Source: Streptomyces katrae (GTDB taxonomy: Bacteria; Actinomycetota; Actinomycetes; Streptomycetales; Streptomycetaceae). Taken from it: DNA of 64,000 nucleotides. Shown here in pieces: positions 42,936 through 55,494 of this stretch (within the stretch, counting starts at the first letter, position 1; every line of letters begins with the position of its first letter). The notes below the pieces were generated by a model, which had not been told where the DNA came from, searched no databases, and saw only the letters and a list, made by a program, of their open reading frames with translations. The translations under genes and the position numbers were made by a program. Location of the stretch: contig NZ_JNZY01000007.1 in assembly GCF_000717655.1 (NCBI RefSeq), forward strand, positions 182,165 to 246,164, in the 5' to 3' direction.

Positions 42936-43436
42936 CTAGATGTCCTCGTGCGCCACGGCGCGACGGGCATCCGCGTCGAGCACGCCCCAGCTGATCAGCT
43001 GCTCGGTCAGGACCGAGGGGGACTGGTCGTAGATGACGGCCAGGGTGCGCAGGTCATCCTGACGGATCGACAGCACCTTGCCGTTGTAGTCCCCGCGCTG
43101 GCTCTGGATGGTCGCCGCGTACCGCTGCAGCGGTCCGGCCTTCTCGGCGGGCACGCCCGCGAGGCGCTCCAGGTCGAGGCGCAGCTTCGGCGGCGGCTCG
43201 GCCGCCCCGCCGGGGGTCGTGCCCGGCAGGAGCTCCTGCACCGGCACCCCGTAGAAGTCCGCCAGCTCGGCGAGGCGCTGGACGGTCACGGCGCGGTCCC
43301 CGCGCTCGTACGATCCGACCACCACGGCCTTCCACCGGCCCTGGGACTTCTCCTCGACACCGTGGAGGGAGAGGCCCTGCTGGGTGCGGATGGCGCGGAG
43401 CTTGGCCCCGAGCTGTTTGGCGTATTCGCTGGACAT
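42936..43436 (-). CDS. bldD: Developmental master regulator BldD
   Basis: The 166-residue protein has the N-terminal XRE-type HTH (SSEYAKQLGAKLRAIRTQQG) and the C-terminal c-di-GMP-binding domain with the signature RGD (114-116) and RQDD (125-128). As a c-di-GMP-bound dimer it represses sporulation genes during vegetative growth. ATG 43436 gives the known BldD N-terminus; a 17-residue in-frame extension is unlikely. A good promoter and a BldD-like box lie upstream, pointing to autoregulation. Confidence 0.97.
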   Translation of the reverse strand: MSSEYAKQLGAKLRAIRTQQGLSLHGVEEKSQGRWKAVVVGSYERGDRAVTVQRLAELADFYGVPVQELLPGTTPGGAAEPPPKLRLDLERLAGVPAEKAGPLQRYAATIQSQRGDYNGKVLSIRQDDLRTLAVIYDQSPSVLTEQLISWGVLDADARRAVAHEDI

Positions 43437-43515
43437 AACGCTCCCGGACGCTGTGACGCTGTGACGACATGGACACGCTGACGACATGGACCACGTGCGG
43501 CTCCGCCGCGCGGCT

Positions 43516-43526
43516 GGTAACTCACT
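43516..43526 (-). promoter_or_regulatory. Candidate BldD box at the bldD transcription start
   Basis: On the minus strand AGTGAGTTACC matches the BldD signature AGTGA-(n)-TCACC with one change. It lies just downstream of the -10 at 43530-43535, where binding would block initiation. Confidence 0.6.
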
Positions 43527-43529
43527 GTG

Positions 43530-43559
43530 AGGTTACGCAGCGTTACTTGGATGCGTCAA
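43530..43559 (-). promoter_or_regulatory. bldD promoter
   Basis: On the minus strand TTGACG (43554-43559) and TAACCT (43530-43535) are separated by 18 bp, a good HrdB-type match. The predicted start leaves a leader of about 85-90 nt that contains direct repeats (GTCACAGC twice; CCATGTCGTC twice). Confidence 0.65.
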
Positions 43560-43663
43560 GCCGAATGCTCTCCGGCACCCACGGACGAGGGGCGCGCACA
43601 GGCCCGGTGCCGGTTCCCCGTCAGGGTCCTGGTACCGTGGACGACGTACATCAGACGTCCTTT

Positions 43664-44298
<635 letters not shown>

Positions 44299-44424
44299 CC
44301 CGTACGAGTCAGGGCCCCGAAGGCGGGGGCCCGCGCGCGAGCCTGCCCGCCGGGCCGCACTCCGTCCCGCCCGCCGCTCTGCCCTCCCCACCGCTCTGAC
44401 CTCATCGACTTACGGAGCACCCTG

Positions 44425-45414
44425 ATGAAGCGCCACCTCATCTCGGCCGCCGATCTCACCCGCGACGACGCCGTCCTCATCCTCGACACCGCCGAGGAGA
44501 TGGCCCGCGTCGCGGACCGGCCGATCAAGAAGCTGCCCACCCTGCGCGGCCTCACGGTCGTCAACCTCTTCTTCGAGGACTCGACCCGCACCCGGATCTC
44601 CTTCGAGGCGGCCGCCAAGCGGCTCTCCGCCGACGTCATCAACTTCTCCGCCAAGGGCTCCTCGGTCTCCAAGGGCGAGTCCCTGAAGGACACCGCGCTG
44701 ACCCTCGAGGCCATGGGCGCGGACGCGGTCGTCATCCGCCACCACGCCTCCGGCGCCCCCTACCGGCTCGCGACCTCCGGCTGGATCGACTCCGCCGTCG
44801 TCAACGCCGGCGACGGCACCCACGAGCACCCCACCCAGGCCCTGCTGGACGCCTTCACCATGCGCCGCCGCCTGGTCGGCCGCGACGCCGGCCTCGGCAA
44901 GGACCTGAACGGCCGCCGCATCACCATCGTCGGCGACGTCCTGCACAGCCGGGTGGCCCGCTCCAACGTCCAGCTGCTCCACACGCTCGGCGCCGAGGTC
45001 ACCGTCGTGGCCCCGCCCACCCTGGTCCCGATCGGCGTCGAGAGCTGGCCCTGCGAGGTCTCGTACAACCTCGACGAGGTGCTGCCGAAGTCCGACGCGG
45101 TCATGATGCTGCGTGTGCAGCGCGAACGCATGAACGCCGCCTTCTTCCCCACCGAGCGCGAGTACTCCCGCCGGTACGGGCTCGACGGCGACCGCATGGC
45201 CAAGATGCCCGAGCACGCCATCGTCATGCACCCCGGCCCGATGAACCGCGGCATGGAGATCACCGCCGAGGTCGCCGACTCCGACCGCTGCACCGCCGTC
45301 GAACAGGTCGCCAACGGCGTCTCCACCCGGATGGCCGTCCTGTACCTGCTGCTCGGAGGCTCCGAGCCGGCCGTCACCACCACCAGCACGCCCCGTATCG
45401 AGGAGAGCAAGTAA
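44425..45414 (+). CDS. pyrB: Aspartate carbamoyltransferase catalytic subunit
   Basis: The 329-residue protein has the carbamoyl-phosphate signature [13 protein letters not shown] and the aspartate-binding region ([11 protein letters not shown]). It commits carbamoyl phosphate to pyrimidine synthesis. No pyrI regulatory chain follows, as usual in Gram-positives. CGGAG lies 8 nt before the ATG. There is a 126-bp spacer after pyrR; pyrC starts 2 nt after the stop. Confidence 0.97.
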   Translation: MKRHLISAADLTRDDAVLILDTAEEMARVADRPIKKLPTLRGLTVVNLFFEDSTRTRISFEAAAKRLSADVINFSAKGSSVSKGESLKDTALTLEAMGADAVVIRHHASGAPYRLATSGWIDSAVVNAGDGTHEHPTQALLDAFTMRRRLVGRDAGLGKDLNGRRITIVGDVLHSRVARSNVQLLHTLGAEVTVVAPPTLVPIGVESWPCEVSYNLDEVLPKSDAVMMLRVQRERMNAAFFPTEREYSRRYGLDGDRMAKMPEHAIVMHPGPMNRGMEITAEVADSDRCTAVEQVANGVSTRMAVLYLLLGGSEPAVTTTSTPRIEESK

Positions 45415-45416
45415 TC

Positions 45417-46703
45417 ATGAGCAAGATCCTGATTCGTGGGGCGAAGGTTCTCGGCGGCGAGGCGCAGGACGTCCTGATCGACGGCGAGACCATCGCCGAG
45501 GTCGGCACCGGGCTGTCCGCCGAGGGCGCGACCGTCATCGAGGCCGAGGGCCAGGTCCTCCTCCCCGGCCTCGTCGACCTGCACACCCACCTGCGCGAGC
45601 CCGGCCGCGAGGACTCCGAGACCGTCCTGACCGGCACCCGCGCCGCCGCCTCCGGCGGCTACACCGCCGTCTTCGCCATGGCGAACACCTTCCCCGTCGC
45701 CGACACCGCCGGCGTCGTCGAGCAGGTCTGGCGCCTCGGCAAGGAGTCCGGCTACTGCGACGTGCAGCCCATCGGCGCCGTCACCGTCGGCCTCGAGGGC
45801 AAGCAGCTCTCCGAGCTGGGTGCCATGCACGAGTCCGCCGCCCGCGTCACCGTCTTCTCCGACGACGGCAAGTGCGTCGACGACGCCGTGATCATGCGCC
45901 GCGCCCTGGAGTACGTGAAGGCCTTCGGCGGCGTCGTCGCCCAGCACGCCCAGGAGCCCCGCCTGACCGAGGGCGCCCAGATGAACGAGGGCGTCGTCTC
46001 CGCCGAGCTCGGTCTGGGCGGCTGGCCGGCCGTCGCCGAGGAGTCGATCATCGCCCGCGACGTTCTCCTCGCCGAGCACGTCGGCTCCCGCGTGCACATC
46101 TGCCACCTCTCCACCGCCGGCTCCGTCGAGATCGTCCGCTGGGCCAAGTCCCGCGGCATCGACGTCACCGCCGAGGTCACCCCGCACCACCTGCTCCTCA
46201 CCGACGAGCTGGTCCGCTCGTACAACGCGGTCTACAAGGTCAACCCGCCGCTGCGCACCGAGCGCGACGTGATGGCCCTGCGCGAGGCGCTCGCCGACGG
46301 CACGATCGACATCGTCGCCACCGACCACGCCCCGCACCCCCACGAGGACAAGGACTGCGAGTGGGCCGCCGCCGCCATGGGCATGGTGGGCCTGGAGACC
46401 GCGCTCTCCGTCGTCCAGCAGACGATGGTCGAGACCGGACTGCTCGACTGGGCGGGCGTCGCCGAGCGGATGTCCTTCGCCCCGGCGCGGATCGGCAGCC
46501 TGGACCACCACGGCCGCCCCGTCTCGGCAGGTGAACCCGCGAACCTGACCCTGGTCGATACCTCGTACCGTGGTGTCGTGGACCCCGCACACTTCGCCTC
46601 CCGCAGCCGCAACACGCCTTACGAGGGCCGTGAGCTGCCGGGTCGCGTCACTCACACCTTCCTGCGGGGCCGGGCAACGGTCGTGGACGGGAATCTGGCG
46701 TGA
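45417..46703 (+). CDS. pyrC: Dihydroorotase (type I)
   Basis: The 428-residue amidohydrolase has the metal motif [27 protein letters not shown] and catalytic TDHAPH. It closes carbamoyl aspartate to dihydroorotate. Its start is 2 nt after pyrB and its stop overlaps the next gene (GTGA). Confidence 0.97.
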   Translation: MSKILIRGAKVLGGEAQDVLIDGETIAEVGTGLSAEGATVIEAEGQVLLPGLVDLHTHLREPGREDSETVLTGTRAAASGGYTAVFAMANTFPVADTAGVVEQVWRLGKESGYCDVQPIGAVTVGLEGKQLSELGAMHESAARVTVFSDDGKCVDDAVIMRRALEYVKAFGGVVAQHAQEPRLTEGAQMNEGVVSAELGLGGWPAVAEESIIARDVLLAEHVGSRVHICHLSTAGSVEIVRWAKSRGIDVTAEVTPHHLLLTDELVRSYNAVYKVNPPLRTERDVMALREALADGTIDIVATDHAPHPHEDKDCEWAAAAMGMVGLETALSVVQQTMVETGLLDWAGVAERMSFAPARIGSLDHHGRPVSAGEPANLTLVDTSYRGVVDPAHFASRSRNTPYEGRELPGRVTHTFLRGRATVVDGNLA

Positions 46704-47281
46704 CACCTGCAGTAATCCATCTGGCCACCGAGGCCGCCGAACGACGGTCGGCGGAGGTGACGGACTGGGGCGCCCGCATCGCGTGGGTGATCGGTCTGCT
46801 CGTCCTCATCGCGTTCGTGTACTGGCTGATGCGGCAGGGCTGGAAATGGCGCGGCGCCCTGCAGAGCGATCTGCCGGAGCTGCCCGCCGCCCCCGGCGGT
46901 CTCCCCGAGCACCGGCTGGCCCTGACCGGCCGGTACCACGGGTCCACCACCGCCGGGCAGTGGCTCGACCGGATCGTCGCCCACGGTCTGGGCGTCCGCA
47001 GCCGGGTCGAGCTCACGCTCACCGACGCGGGCCTCGACGTGGTCCGTCCGGGTGCCACCGACTTCTTCGTACCGGCCGCTCAGCTGCGCGGCGCCCGCCT
47101 CGACAAGGGAATCGCGGGCAAGGTACTCACCGAGGGCGGTCTCCTCGTCGTCACCTGGGCGCACGGCGACAAGCTGATCGACTCCGGATTCCGCTCCGAC
47201 CGCGCGGCCGAACACGCCGCCTGGGTCGAAGCACTCAATCTCATGAACCAATCCATCACGACGGAAGGCGCCGAACGATGA
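46700..47281 (+). CDS. Uncharacterised membrane protein inside the pyr operon
   Basis: The 193-residue protein has one transmembrane helix (about 26-45) and a soluble C-terminal domain, predicted mostly beta ([35 protein letters not shown]), possibly PH-like. The N-terminus is short, so the domain is probably cytoplasmic. It overlaps pyrC (GTGA) and carA (ATGA) by 4 nt each, so it is made in step with the pathway enzymes. I know no function; anchoring or regulation of the pyrimidine enzymes is speculation. Confidence 0.85.
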   Translation: MTPAVIHLATEAAERRSAEVTDWGARIAWVIGLLVLIAFVYWLMRQGWKWRGALQSDLPELPAAPGGLPEHRLALTGRYHGSTTAGQWLDRIVAHGLGVRSRVELTLTDAGLDVVRPGATDFFVPAAQLRGARLDKGIAGKVLTEGGLLVVTWAHGDKLIDSGFRSDRAAEHAAWVEALNLMNQSITTEGAER

Positions 47282-48445
47282 CGACCTCCACCAGGGGAGC
47301 AGCCAAAGCTCCCGCCGTACTCGTCCTGGAGGACGGTCGGATGTTCCGCGGCCGCGCCTACGGCGCCGTGGGGGAGACCTTCGGCGAGGCCGTGTTCTCC
47401 ACCGGCATGACCGGCTACCAGGAGACCCTCACCGACCCGTCGTACCACCGGCAGGTCGTCGTGATGACCGCCCCCCACGTGGGCAACACCGGCGTCAACG
47501 ACGAGGACCCCGAGTCCTCCCGCATCTGGGTCTCCGGATACGTCGTCCGCGACCCCGCCCGCATCCCCTCCAACTGGCGCTCGCAGCGCTCGCTGGACGA
47601 GGAACTGGTCAGGCAGGGCGTCGTCGGCATCTCCGGCATCGACACCCGCGCGCTGACCCGCCACCTGCGCGAGCGCGGCGCCATGCGCGTCGGCATCTTC
47701 TCCGGCGAGGCCTGGGCGCACGTTCGCGACGAGGCCCTGCTGGCGAAGGTCCAGGCGTCCCCGCAGATGAAGGGCGCGAACCTCTCCGCCGAGGTCGCCA
47801 CCAAGGAGACGTACGTCGTCCCCGCGATCGGCCCCGACGGCGGAGCCGTCCCGATCGGCAAGGCGAAGTTCACCGTCGCCGCCGTCGACCTCGGCATCAA
47901 GGGCATGACCCCGCACCGCATGGCCGAACGCGGCATCGAGGTGCACGTGCTGCCCGCCACCGCGACCGTCGAGGACGTGTACGCGGTCAACCCGGACGGC
48001 GTGTTCTTCTCCAACGGCCCGGGCGACCCGGCCACCGCCGACGGCCCCGTCGCCGTCATGCAGGGCGTCCTGGAGCGCAAGACCCCGCTCTTCGGCATCT
48101 GCTTCGGCAACCAGATCCTGGGCCGCGCGCTCGGCTTCGGCACGTACAAGCTGAAGTACGGCCACCGCGGCATCAACCAGCCGGTGCAGGACCGCACCAC
48201 CGGCAAGGTCGAGGTCACCGCGCACAACCACGGCTTCGCCGTCGACGCGCCCCTCGACAAGGTCTCCGAGACCCCCTACGGCCGCGCCGAGGTCTCCCAC
48301 GTCTGCCTGAACGACCAGGTCGTCGAAGGCCTCCAGCTGCTCGACCAGCCGGCCTTCTCCGTCCAGTACCACCCCGAAGCAGCAGCCGGCCCGCACGACG
48401 CCGCCTACCTCTTCGACCGTTTCGTAACCCTGATGGAGGCCGAGC

Positions 48446-48453
<8 letters not shown>
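47278..48453 (+). CDS. carA: Carbamoyl-phosphate synthase small subunit (glutaminase)
   Basis: The 391-residue protein has the CPSase small-chain N-terminal domain and a class I glutamine amidotransferase domain with nucleophile Cys in FGICFGNQ and the His/Glu pair in VQYHPEA. It supplies ammonia to CarB. It overlaps the membrane protein gene by 4 nt and carB by 8 nt; the carB ribosome binding site GGAGG lies within carA. Confidence 0.97.
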
Positions 48454-51754
<3,301 letters not shown>

Positions 51755-51768
51755 CAGCCCGTACAGGG

Positions 51769-51812
51769 GAGGGGGACACCGGATTCGCGCAAGCGACGGG
51801 TGTCCCCCTCTT
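51769..51812 (+). terminator. Internal hairpin between carB and pyrD
   Basis: A 12-bp perfect stem (51769-51780 with 51799-51810) with an 18-nt loop precedes TTC, 15 nt after carB. It may reduce read-through into pyrDF or stabilise the upstream mRNA. Confidence 0.65.
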
Positions 51813-51840
51813 CATGAGCGCACGAGGGGATCTTCTCCAC

Positions 51841-52950
51841 ATGTACAAACTCTTCTTCGACCTCGTCTTCAAGCGGATGGACCCGGAGCAGGCCCACTAC
51901 CTGGCCTTCCGCTGGATCCGGCTCGCGGCCCGCACCCCGGTGCTGCGCACCTTCGTGGCGGCGGCCCTGGCCCCGCGCCACAAGGAGCTGCGGACCGAGG
52001 CGCTCGGGCTGCGCATGCACGGCCCCTTCGGCCTCGCGGCGGGCTTCGACAAGAACGCCGTCGCCATCGACGGCATGTCCATGCTCGGCTTCGACCACAT
52101 CGAGATCGGCACGGTCACGGCGCAGGCGCAGCCGGGCAACCCCAAGAAGCGGCTGTTCCGGCTCGTGCCGGACCGCGCGCTGATCAACCGGATGGGCTTC
52201 AACAACGAGGGCTCCGCCGCCGTGGCCGCCCGTCTGGCGGCCCGTGTGCCCGTTTTCAACACGGTCGTGGGCGTCAACATCGGCAAGACCAAGGTGGTGC
52301 CGGAGGAGGAGGCGGTGGCGGACTACGTCGTCTCCACCGAGCGCCTGGCCCGCCACGCGGACTACCTGGTCGTGAACGTCTCCTCGCCGAACACCCCGGG
52401 CCTGCGCAACCTCCAGGCCACCGAGTCCCTCCGGCCGCTCCTGACGGCCGTACGCGAGGCCGCGGACCGCACGGTGACCGACCGCCGGGTCCCGCTCCTG
52501 GTGAAGATCGCGCCGGACCTCGCCGACGAGGACGTGGACGCGGTCGCGGACCTGGCCCTGGAGCTGGGCCTGGACGGCATCATCGCGACGAACACCACCA
52601 TCGCGCGGGAGGGGCTCGGCCTGAAGTCCGCCCCGTCCCTCGTGAAGGAGACAGGCGGCCTGTCCGGCGCCCCGGTCAAGGAGCGCTCCCTGGAGGTCCT
52701 GCGCCGCCTGTACGCCCGTGTGGGCGACCGCCTGGTGCTGGTGGGCGTCGGGGGCATCGAGAACGCCGAGGACGCCTGGCAGCGGATCCTGGCCGGCGCG
52801 ACCCTGGTCCAGGGGTACAGCGCGTTCATCTATGAGGGCCCGTTCTACGCCCGCGCCCTCCACAAGGGCCTGGCCGCGCGCCTGGCCGTCAGCCCGTACG
52901 CGACCCTCGCCGAGGCCGTCGGCGCCGAAACCCGAAAGGCCGCCCAGTGA
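51841..52950 (+). CDS. pyrD: Dihydroorotate dehydrogenase (quinone), class 2
   Basis: The 369-residue protein has the class 2 membrane-associating N-terminal helices (MYKLFFDLVFKRMDPEQAH), then the FMN barrel with GFDKN, NRMGFNN, and the catalytic-serine segment NVSSPNTPGLR. It passes electrons to quinone at the membrane. ATG 51841 gives the standard N-terminus; ATG 51814 would add nine residues. It overlaps pyrF by 4 nt. Confidence 0.95.
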   Translation: MYKLFFDLVFKRMDPEQAHYLAFRWIRLAARTPVLRTFVAAALAPRHKELRTEALGLRMHGPFGLAAGFDKNAVAIDGMSMLGFDHIEIGTVTAQAQPGNPKKRLFRLVPDRALINRMGFNNEGSAAVAARLAARVPVFNTVVGVNIGKTKVVPEEEAVADYVVSTERLARHADYLVVNVSSPNTPGLRNLQATESLRPLLTAVREAADRTVTDRRVPLLVKIAPDLADEDVDAVADLALELGLDGIIATNTTIAREGLGLKSAPSLVKETGGLSGAPVKERSLEVLRRLYARVGDRLVLVGVGGIENAEDAWQRILAGATLVQGYSAFIYEGPFYARALHKGLAARLAVSPYATLAEAVGAETRKAAQ

Positions 52951-53810
52951 CCGAGACCCCCGTGAACGAGAGCGCCGTGACCCCGTTCGGCACCCGCCTG
53001 CGTGCGGCGATGGACTCCCGCGGCCCGCTGTGCGTGGGCATCGACCCGCACGCCGCCCTCCTGTCGTCGTGGGGCCTGAACGACGACATCGCGGGCCTGG
53101 AGAAGTTCTCCCGCACCGTCGTCGAGGCGCTGGCCGACTCGGTGGCCGTCTTCAAGCCGCAGGCGGCCTTCTTCGAGCGCTTCGGCTCGAAGGGCATCGC
53201 GGTGCTGGAGCAGACCGTGGCCGACGCGCGGGCCGCGGGCACGCTGGTCGTGATGGACGCCAAGCGCGGTGACATCGGCTCGACGATGGCCGCGTACGCG
53301 CAGACGTTCCTGTCGCCGTCCTCGCCGCTGTTCTCCGACGCCCTGACGGTGTCCCCGTACCTGGGCTACGGCTCGCTGCAGCCGGCGGTGGAACTCGCCC
53401 GCCGCTCGGGGGCGGGTCTCTTCGTCCTCGCGCTCACCTCGAACCCGGAGGGAGCGGAAGTCCAGCGCGCGGTGCGCGAGGACGGCCGCACGATCGGCGC
53501 GACGATGCTGGGGCACCTCGCGGCGGAGAACGCGGGAGCCACGCCCATGGGCTCCTTCGGCGCGGTGGTCGGTGCCACGCTGGGCGACCTGTCGTCCTTC
53601 GACCTGGACATCAACGGGCCGCTGCTGGCGCCCGGCATCGGTGCACAGGGTGCGACGGCGGCCGATCTGCCGGCGGTCTTCGGCGCGGCGGTCCGCAACG
53701 TGGTCCCGAACGTCTCGCGGGGCGTGCTGAAGCACGGTCCGGACGCCGCGGCCCTGCGAGCCTCGGCCACCCGTTTCGCGGACGAGATCCGCGAGGCCGT
53801 CTCCGCCTGA
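52947..53810 (+). CDS. pyrF: Orotidine 5'-phosphate decarboxylase (type 2)
   Basis: The 287-residue TIM-barrel enzyme has LCVGIDPH near the N-terminus and the catalytic VVMDAKRGDIGST with its Lys/Asp pair. It makes UMP. The length and the AKRGDI motif mark the longer type 2 family typical of actinobacteria. GTG 52947 overlaps the pyrD stop. Last gene of the pyr operon; a hairpin follows. Confidence 0.96.
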   Translation: MTETPVNESAVTPFGTRLRAAMDSRGPLCVGIDPHAALLSSWGLNDDIAGLEKFSRTVVEALADSVAVFKPQAAFFERFGSKGIAVLEQTVADARAAGTLVVMDAKRGDIGSTMAAYAQTFLSPSSPLFSDALTVSPYLGYGSLQPAVELARRSGAGLFVLALTSNPEGAEVQRAVREDGRTIGATMLGHLAAENAGATPMGSFGAVVGATLGDLSSFDLDINGPLLAPGIGAQGATAADLPAVFGAAVRNVVPNVSRGVLKHGPDAAALRASATRFADEIREAVSA

Positions 53811-53817
53811 GCCCGTT

Positions 53818-53841
53818 CCGGAGTGCCTCCGGGCACTCCGG
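53818..53841 (+). terminator. Hairpin after pyrF
   Basis: A 10-bp perfect stem (53818-53827 with 53832-53841) with a 4-nt loop lies 7 nt after the pyrF stop, at the end of the pyr operon. Confidence 0.7.
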
Positions 53842-53961
53842 TCGCACCGCACGTCGTACGGTCTGACGAAAATCGAACGTCTTTCACCGGACAAAACCGG
53901 GGTGGTTTGTCCGTGATGTACGGTTCAGTGGAGGCTGACCAGGACTTTTCGTCCGTTCTCG

Positions 53962-53990
53962 CTGACTGGAGCGGCCTTGGCCGCTAGTCT
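53962..53990 (+). promoter_or_regulatory. Candidate sIHF promoter
   Basis: CTGACT (53962-53967) and TAGTCT (53985-53990) are 17 bp apart. The spacer carries a GCGGCC/GGCCGC inverted repeat. It would give a leader of about 115 nt. The rest of the roughly 300-bp gap after pyrF holds no gene. Confidence 0.5.
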
Positions 53991-54110
53991 CCGATCAGAG
54001 TGACGAGCAGCGAACGAGTTCCACCGCTGTTCGGGCATTCGCCTGGTGTGGCGCCCTAGGGTTCCCCACCGGTCCGTATCCGACAGTTCGACATCCGAGG
54101 TGACGTAGGC

Positions 54111-54434
54111 GTGGCTCTTCCGCCCCTTACCCCTGAACAGCGCGCAGCCGCGCTCGAAAAGGCCGCCGCGGCTCGCCGGGAGCGGGCCGAGGTGAAGAAT
54201 CGACTCAAGCACTCCGGCGCCTCGCTCCAAGAGGTCATCAAGACGGGCCAGGAGAACGACGTCATCGGCAAGATGAAGGTCTCCGCCCTGCTGGAGTCCC
54301 TGCCTGGCGTGGGCAAGGTGCGCGCCAAGCAGATCATGGAGCGCCTCGGCATCTCCGAGTCCCGGCGTGTCCGAGGTCTCGGTTCCAACCAGATCGCGTC
54401 TCTGGAGCGTGAGTTCGGCACTCCTGCCGGCTGA
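54111..54434 (+). CDS. Integration host factor sIHF (mIHF family)
   Basis: The 107-residue basic helical protein has the two DNA-binding parts of actinobacterial IHF: a basic N-terminal helix ([18 protein letters not shown]) and a helix-two-turn-helix core with the [18 protein letters not shown] segment. It is a nucleoid protein unrelated to E. coli IHF, and affects topology, sporulation and antibiotic production in Streptomyces. GTG 54111 gives the known length. gmk follows 61 bp later. Confidence 0.95.
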   Translation: MALPPLTPEQRAAALEKAAAARRERAEVKNRLKHSGASLQEVIKTGQENDVIGKMKVSALLESLPGVGKVRAKQIMERLGISESRRVRGLGSNQIASLEREFGTPAG

Positions 54435-54459
54435 CGCGTTGCCTGAAGTTCTCCCGGCG

Positions 54460-54489
54460 TTCTCAGGCAGTCCCGAGAACCTGGATAAT
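54460..54489 (+). promoter_or_regulatory. Candidate promoter for leaderless gmk mRNA
   Basis: TTCTCA (54460-54465) and GATAAT (54484-54489) are 18 bp apart. The -10 ends 6 nt before ATG 54496 and no Shine-Dalgarno is present, so transcription probably starts at the A of the start codon. Confidence 0.5.
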
Positions 54490-54495
54490 CGCTTT

Positions 54496-55059
54496 ATGGC
54501 AGCAGAGGTTCGTCCGCGGCTGACCGTGCTCTCCGGCCCTTCGGGGGTCGGCAAGAGCACGGTCGTCGCGCATATGCGCAAGGTCCACCCCGAGGTATGG
54601 CTCTCGGTGTCGGCCACCACCCGCAAGCCGCGGCCCGGTGAGCGACACGGAGTCCACTACTTCTTCGTCAACGACGACGAGTTCGACAAGCTGATCGCCA
54701 ACGGCGAGCTGCTGGAGTGGGCCGAGTTCGCGGGCAACCGCTACGGCACACCGCGCGGCGCGGTGGTGGAACGACTCGAGAACGGCGAGCCCGTTCTCCT
54801 GGAGATCGACCTCCAGGGCGCGCGACTCGTCCGCGAGTCCATGCCCGAAGCCCAGCTCGTCTTCCTGGCGCCGCCGAGCTGGGACGAGCTGGTCCGCCGG
54901 CTCACCGGCCGCGGCACCGAATCGCCCGAGGTCATCCAGCGCAGGCTGGAGACCGCCAAGGTCGAGCTCGCTGCCGAGTCCGAGTTCGACACCACCCTGG
55001 TGAACACCTCCGTCGAGGACGTGGCGCGCGAGCTGCTAGCCTTGATGGAAGTTGTCTGA
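54496..55059 (+). CDS. gmk: Guanylate kinase
   Basis: The 187-residue protein has the P-loop [11 protein letters not shown], the GMP-binding region [11 protein letters not shown] and YGTPRGAV, and the lid. It turns GMP into GDP. ATG 54496 gives the usual N-terminus ([17 protein letters not shown]); the open frame extends upstream over the end of sIHF. rpoZ follows 63 bp later; gmk-rpoZ-coaBC-metK-priA is a conserved order. Confidence 0.95.
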   Translation: MAAEVRPRLTVLSGPSGVGKSTVVAHMRKVHPEVWLSVSATTRKPRPGERHGVHYFFVNDDEFDKLIANGELLEWAEFAGNRYGTPRGAVVERLENGEPVLLEIDLQGARLVRESMPEAQLVFLAPPSWDELVRRLTGRGTESPEVIQRRLETAKVELAAESEFDTTLVNTSVEDVARELLALMEVV

Positions 55060-55122
55060 TCGTTGATCGATGTTCATTTCGATCAATGCTTGATCTTTCA
55101 CCCATTCTTCGGAAGGTAGAGC

Positions 55123-55395
55123 GTGTCCTCTTCCATCACTGCGCCCGAGGGCATCATCAACCCGCCGATCGACGAGCTGCTCGAGGCCACGGACTCGAAG
55201 TACAGCCTCGTGATCTACGCGGCCAAGCGCGCGCGTCAGATCAACGCGTACTACTCGCAGCTCGGTGAGGGCCTGCTCGAGTACGTCGGCCCGTTGGTGG
55301 ACACCCACGTCCACGAGAAGCCGCTTTCGATCGCGCTGCGCGAGATCAACGCGGGTCTGCTGACCTCCGAGGCCATCGAGGCCCCGGCCCAGTAA
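55123..55395 (+). CDS. rpoZ: DNA-directed RNA polymerase subunit omega
   Basis: The 90-residue protein has the omega signature ([18 protein letters not shown] and [12 protein letters not shown]). It helps assemble RNA polymerase and contributes to one ppGpp site in proteobacteria. GTG 55123 has GGAAGG 6 nt upstream. A long perfect hairpin ends the transcript. Confidence 0.96.
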   Translation: MSSSITAPEGIINPPIDELLEATDSKYSLVIYAAKRARQINAYYSQLGEGLLEYVGPLVDTHVHEKPLSIALREINAGLLTSEAIEAPAQ

Positions 55396-55413
55396 GGCAC
55401 CGGTCATTCCTTT

Positions 55414-55452
55414 CACCACAGGCCCGGCAGAACATCTGCCGGGCCTGTGGTG
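55414..55452 (+). terminator. Perfect 17-bp hairpin after rpoZ
   Basis: Arms 55414-55430 and 55436-55452 are perfectly complementary with a 5-nt AACAT loop, 18 nt after the rpoZ stop. Confidence 0.85.
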
Positions 55453-55494
55453 TGTCATAGACAGGTACGACGATCAGCCGAAGGGGCGTGTGTG

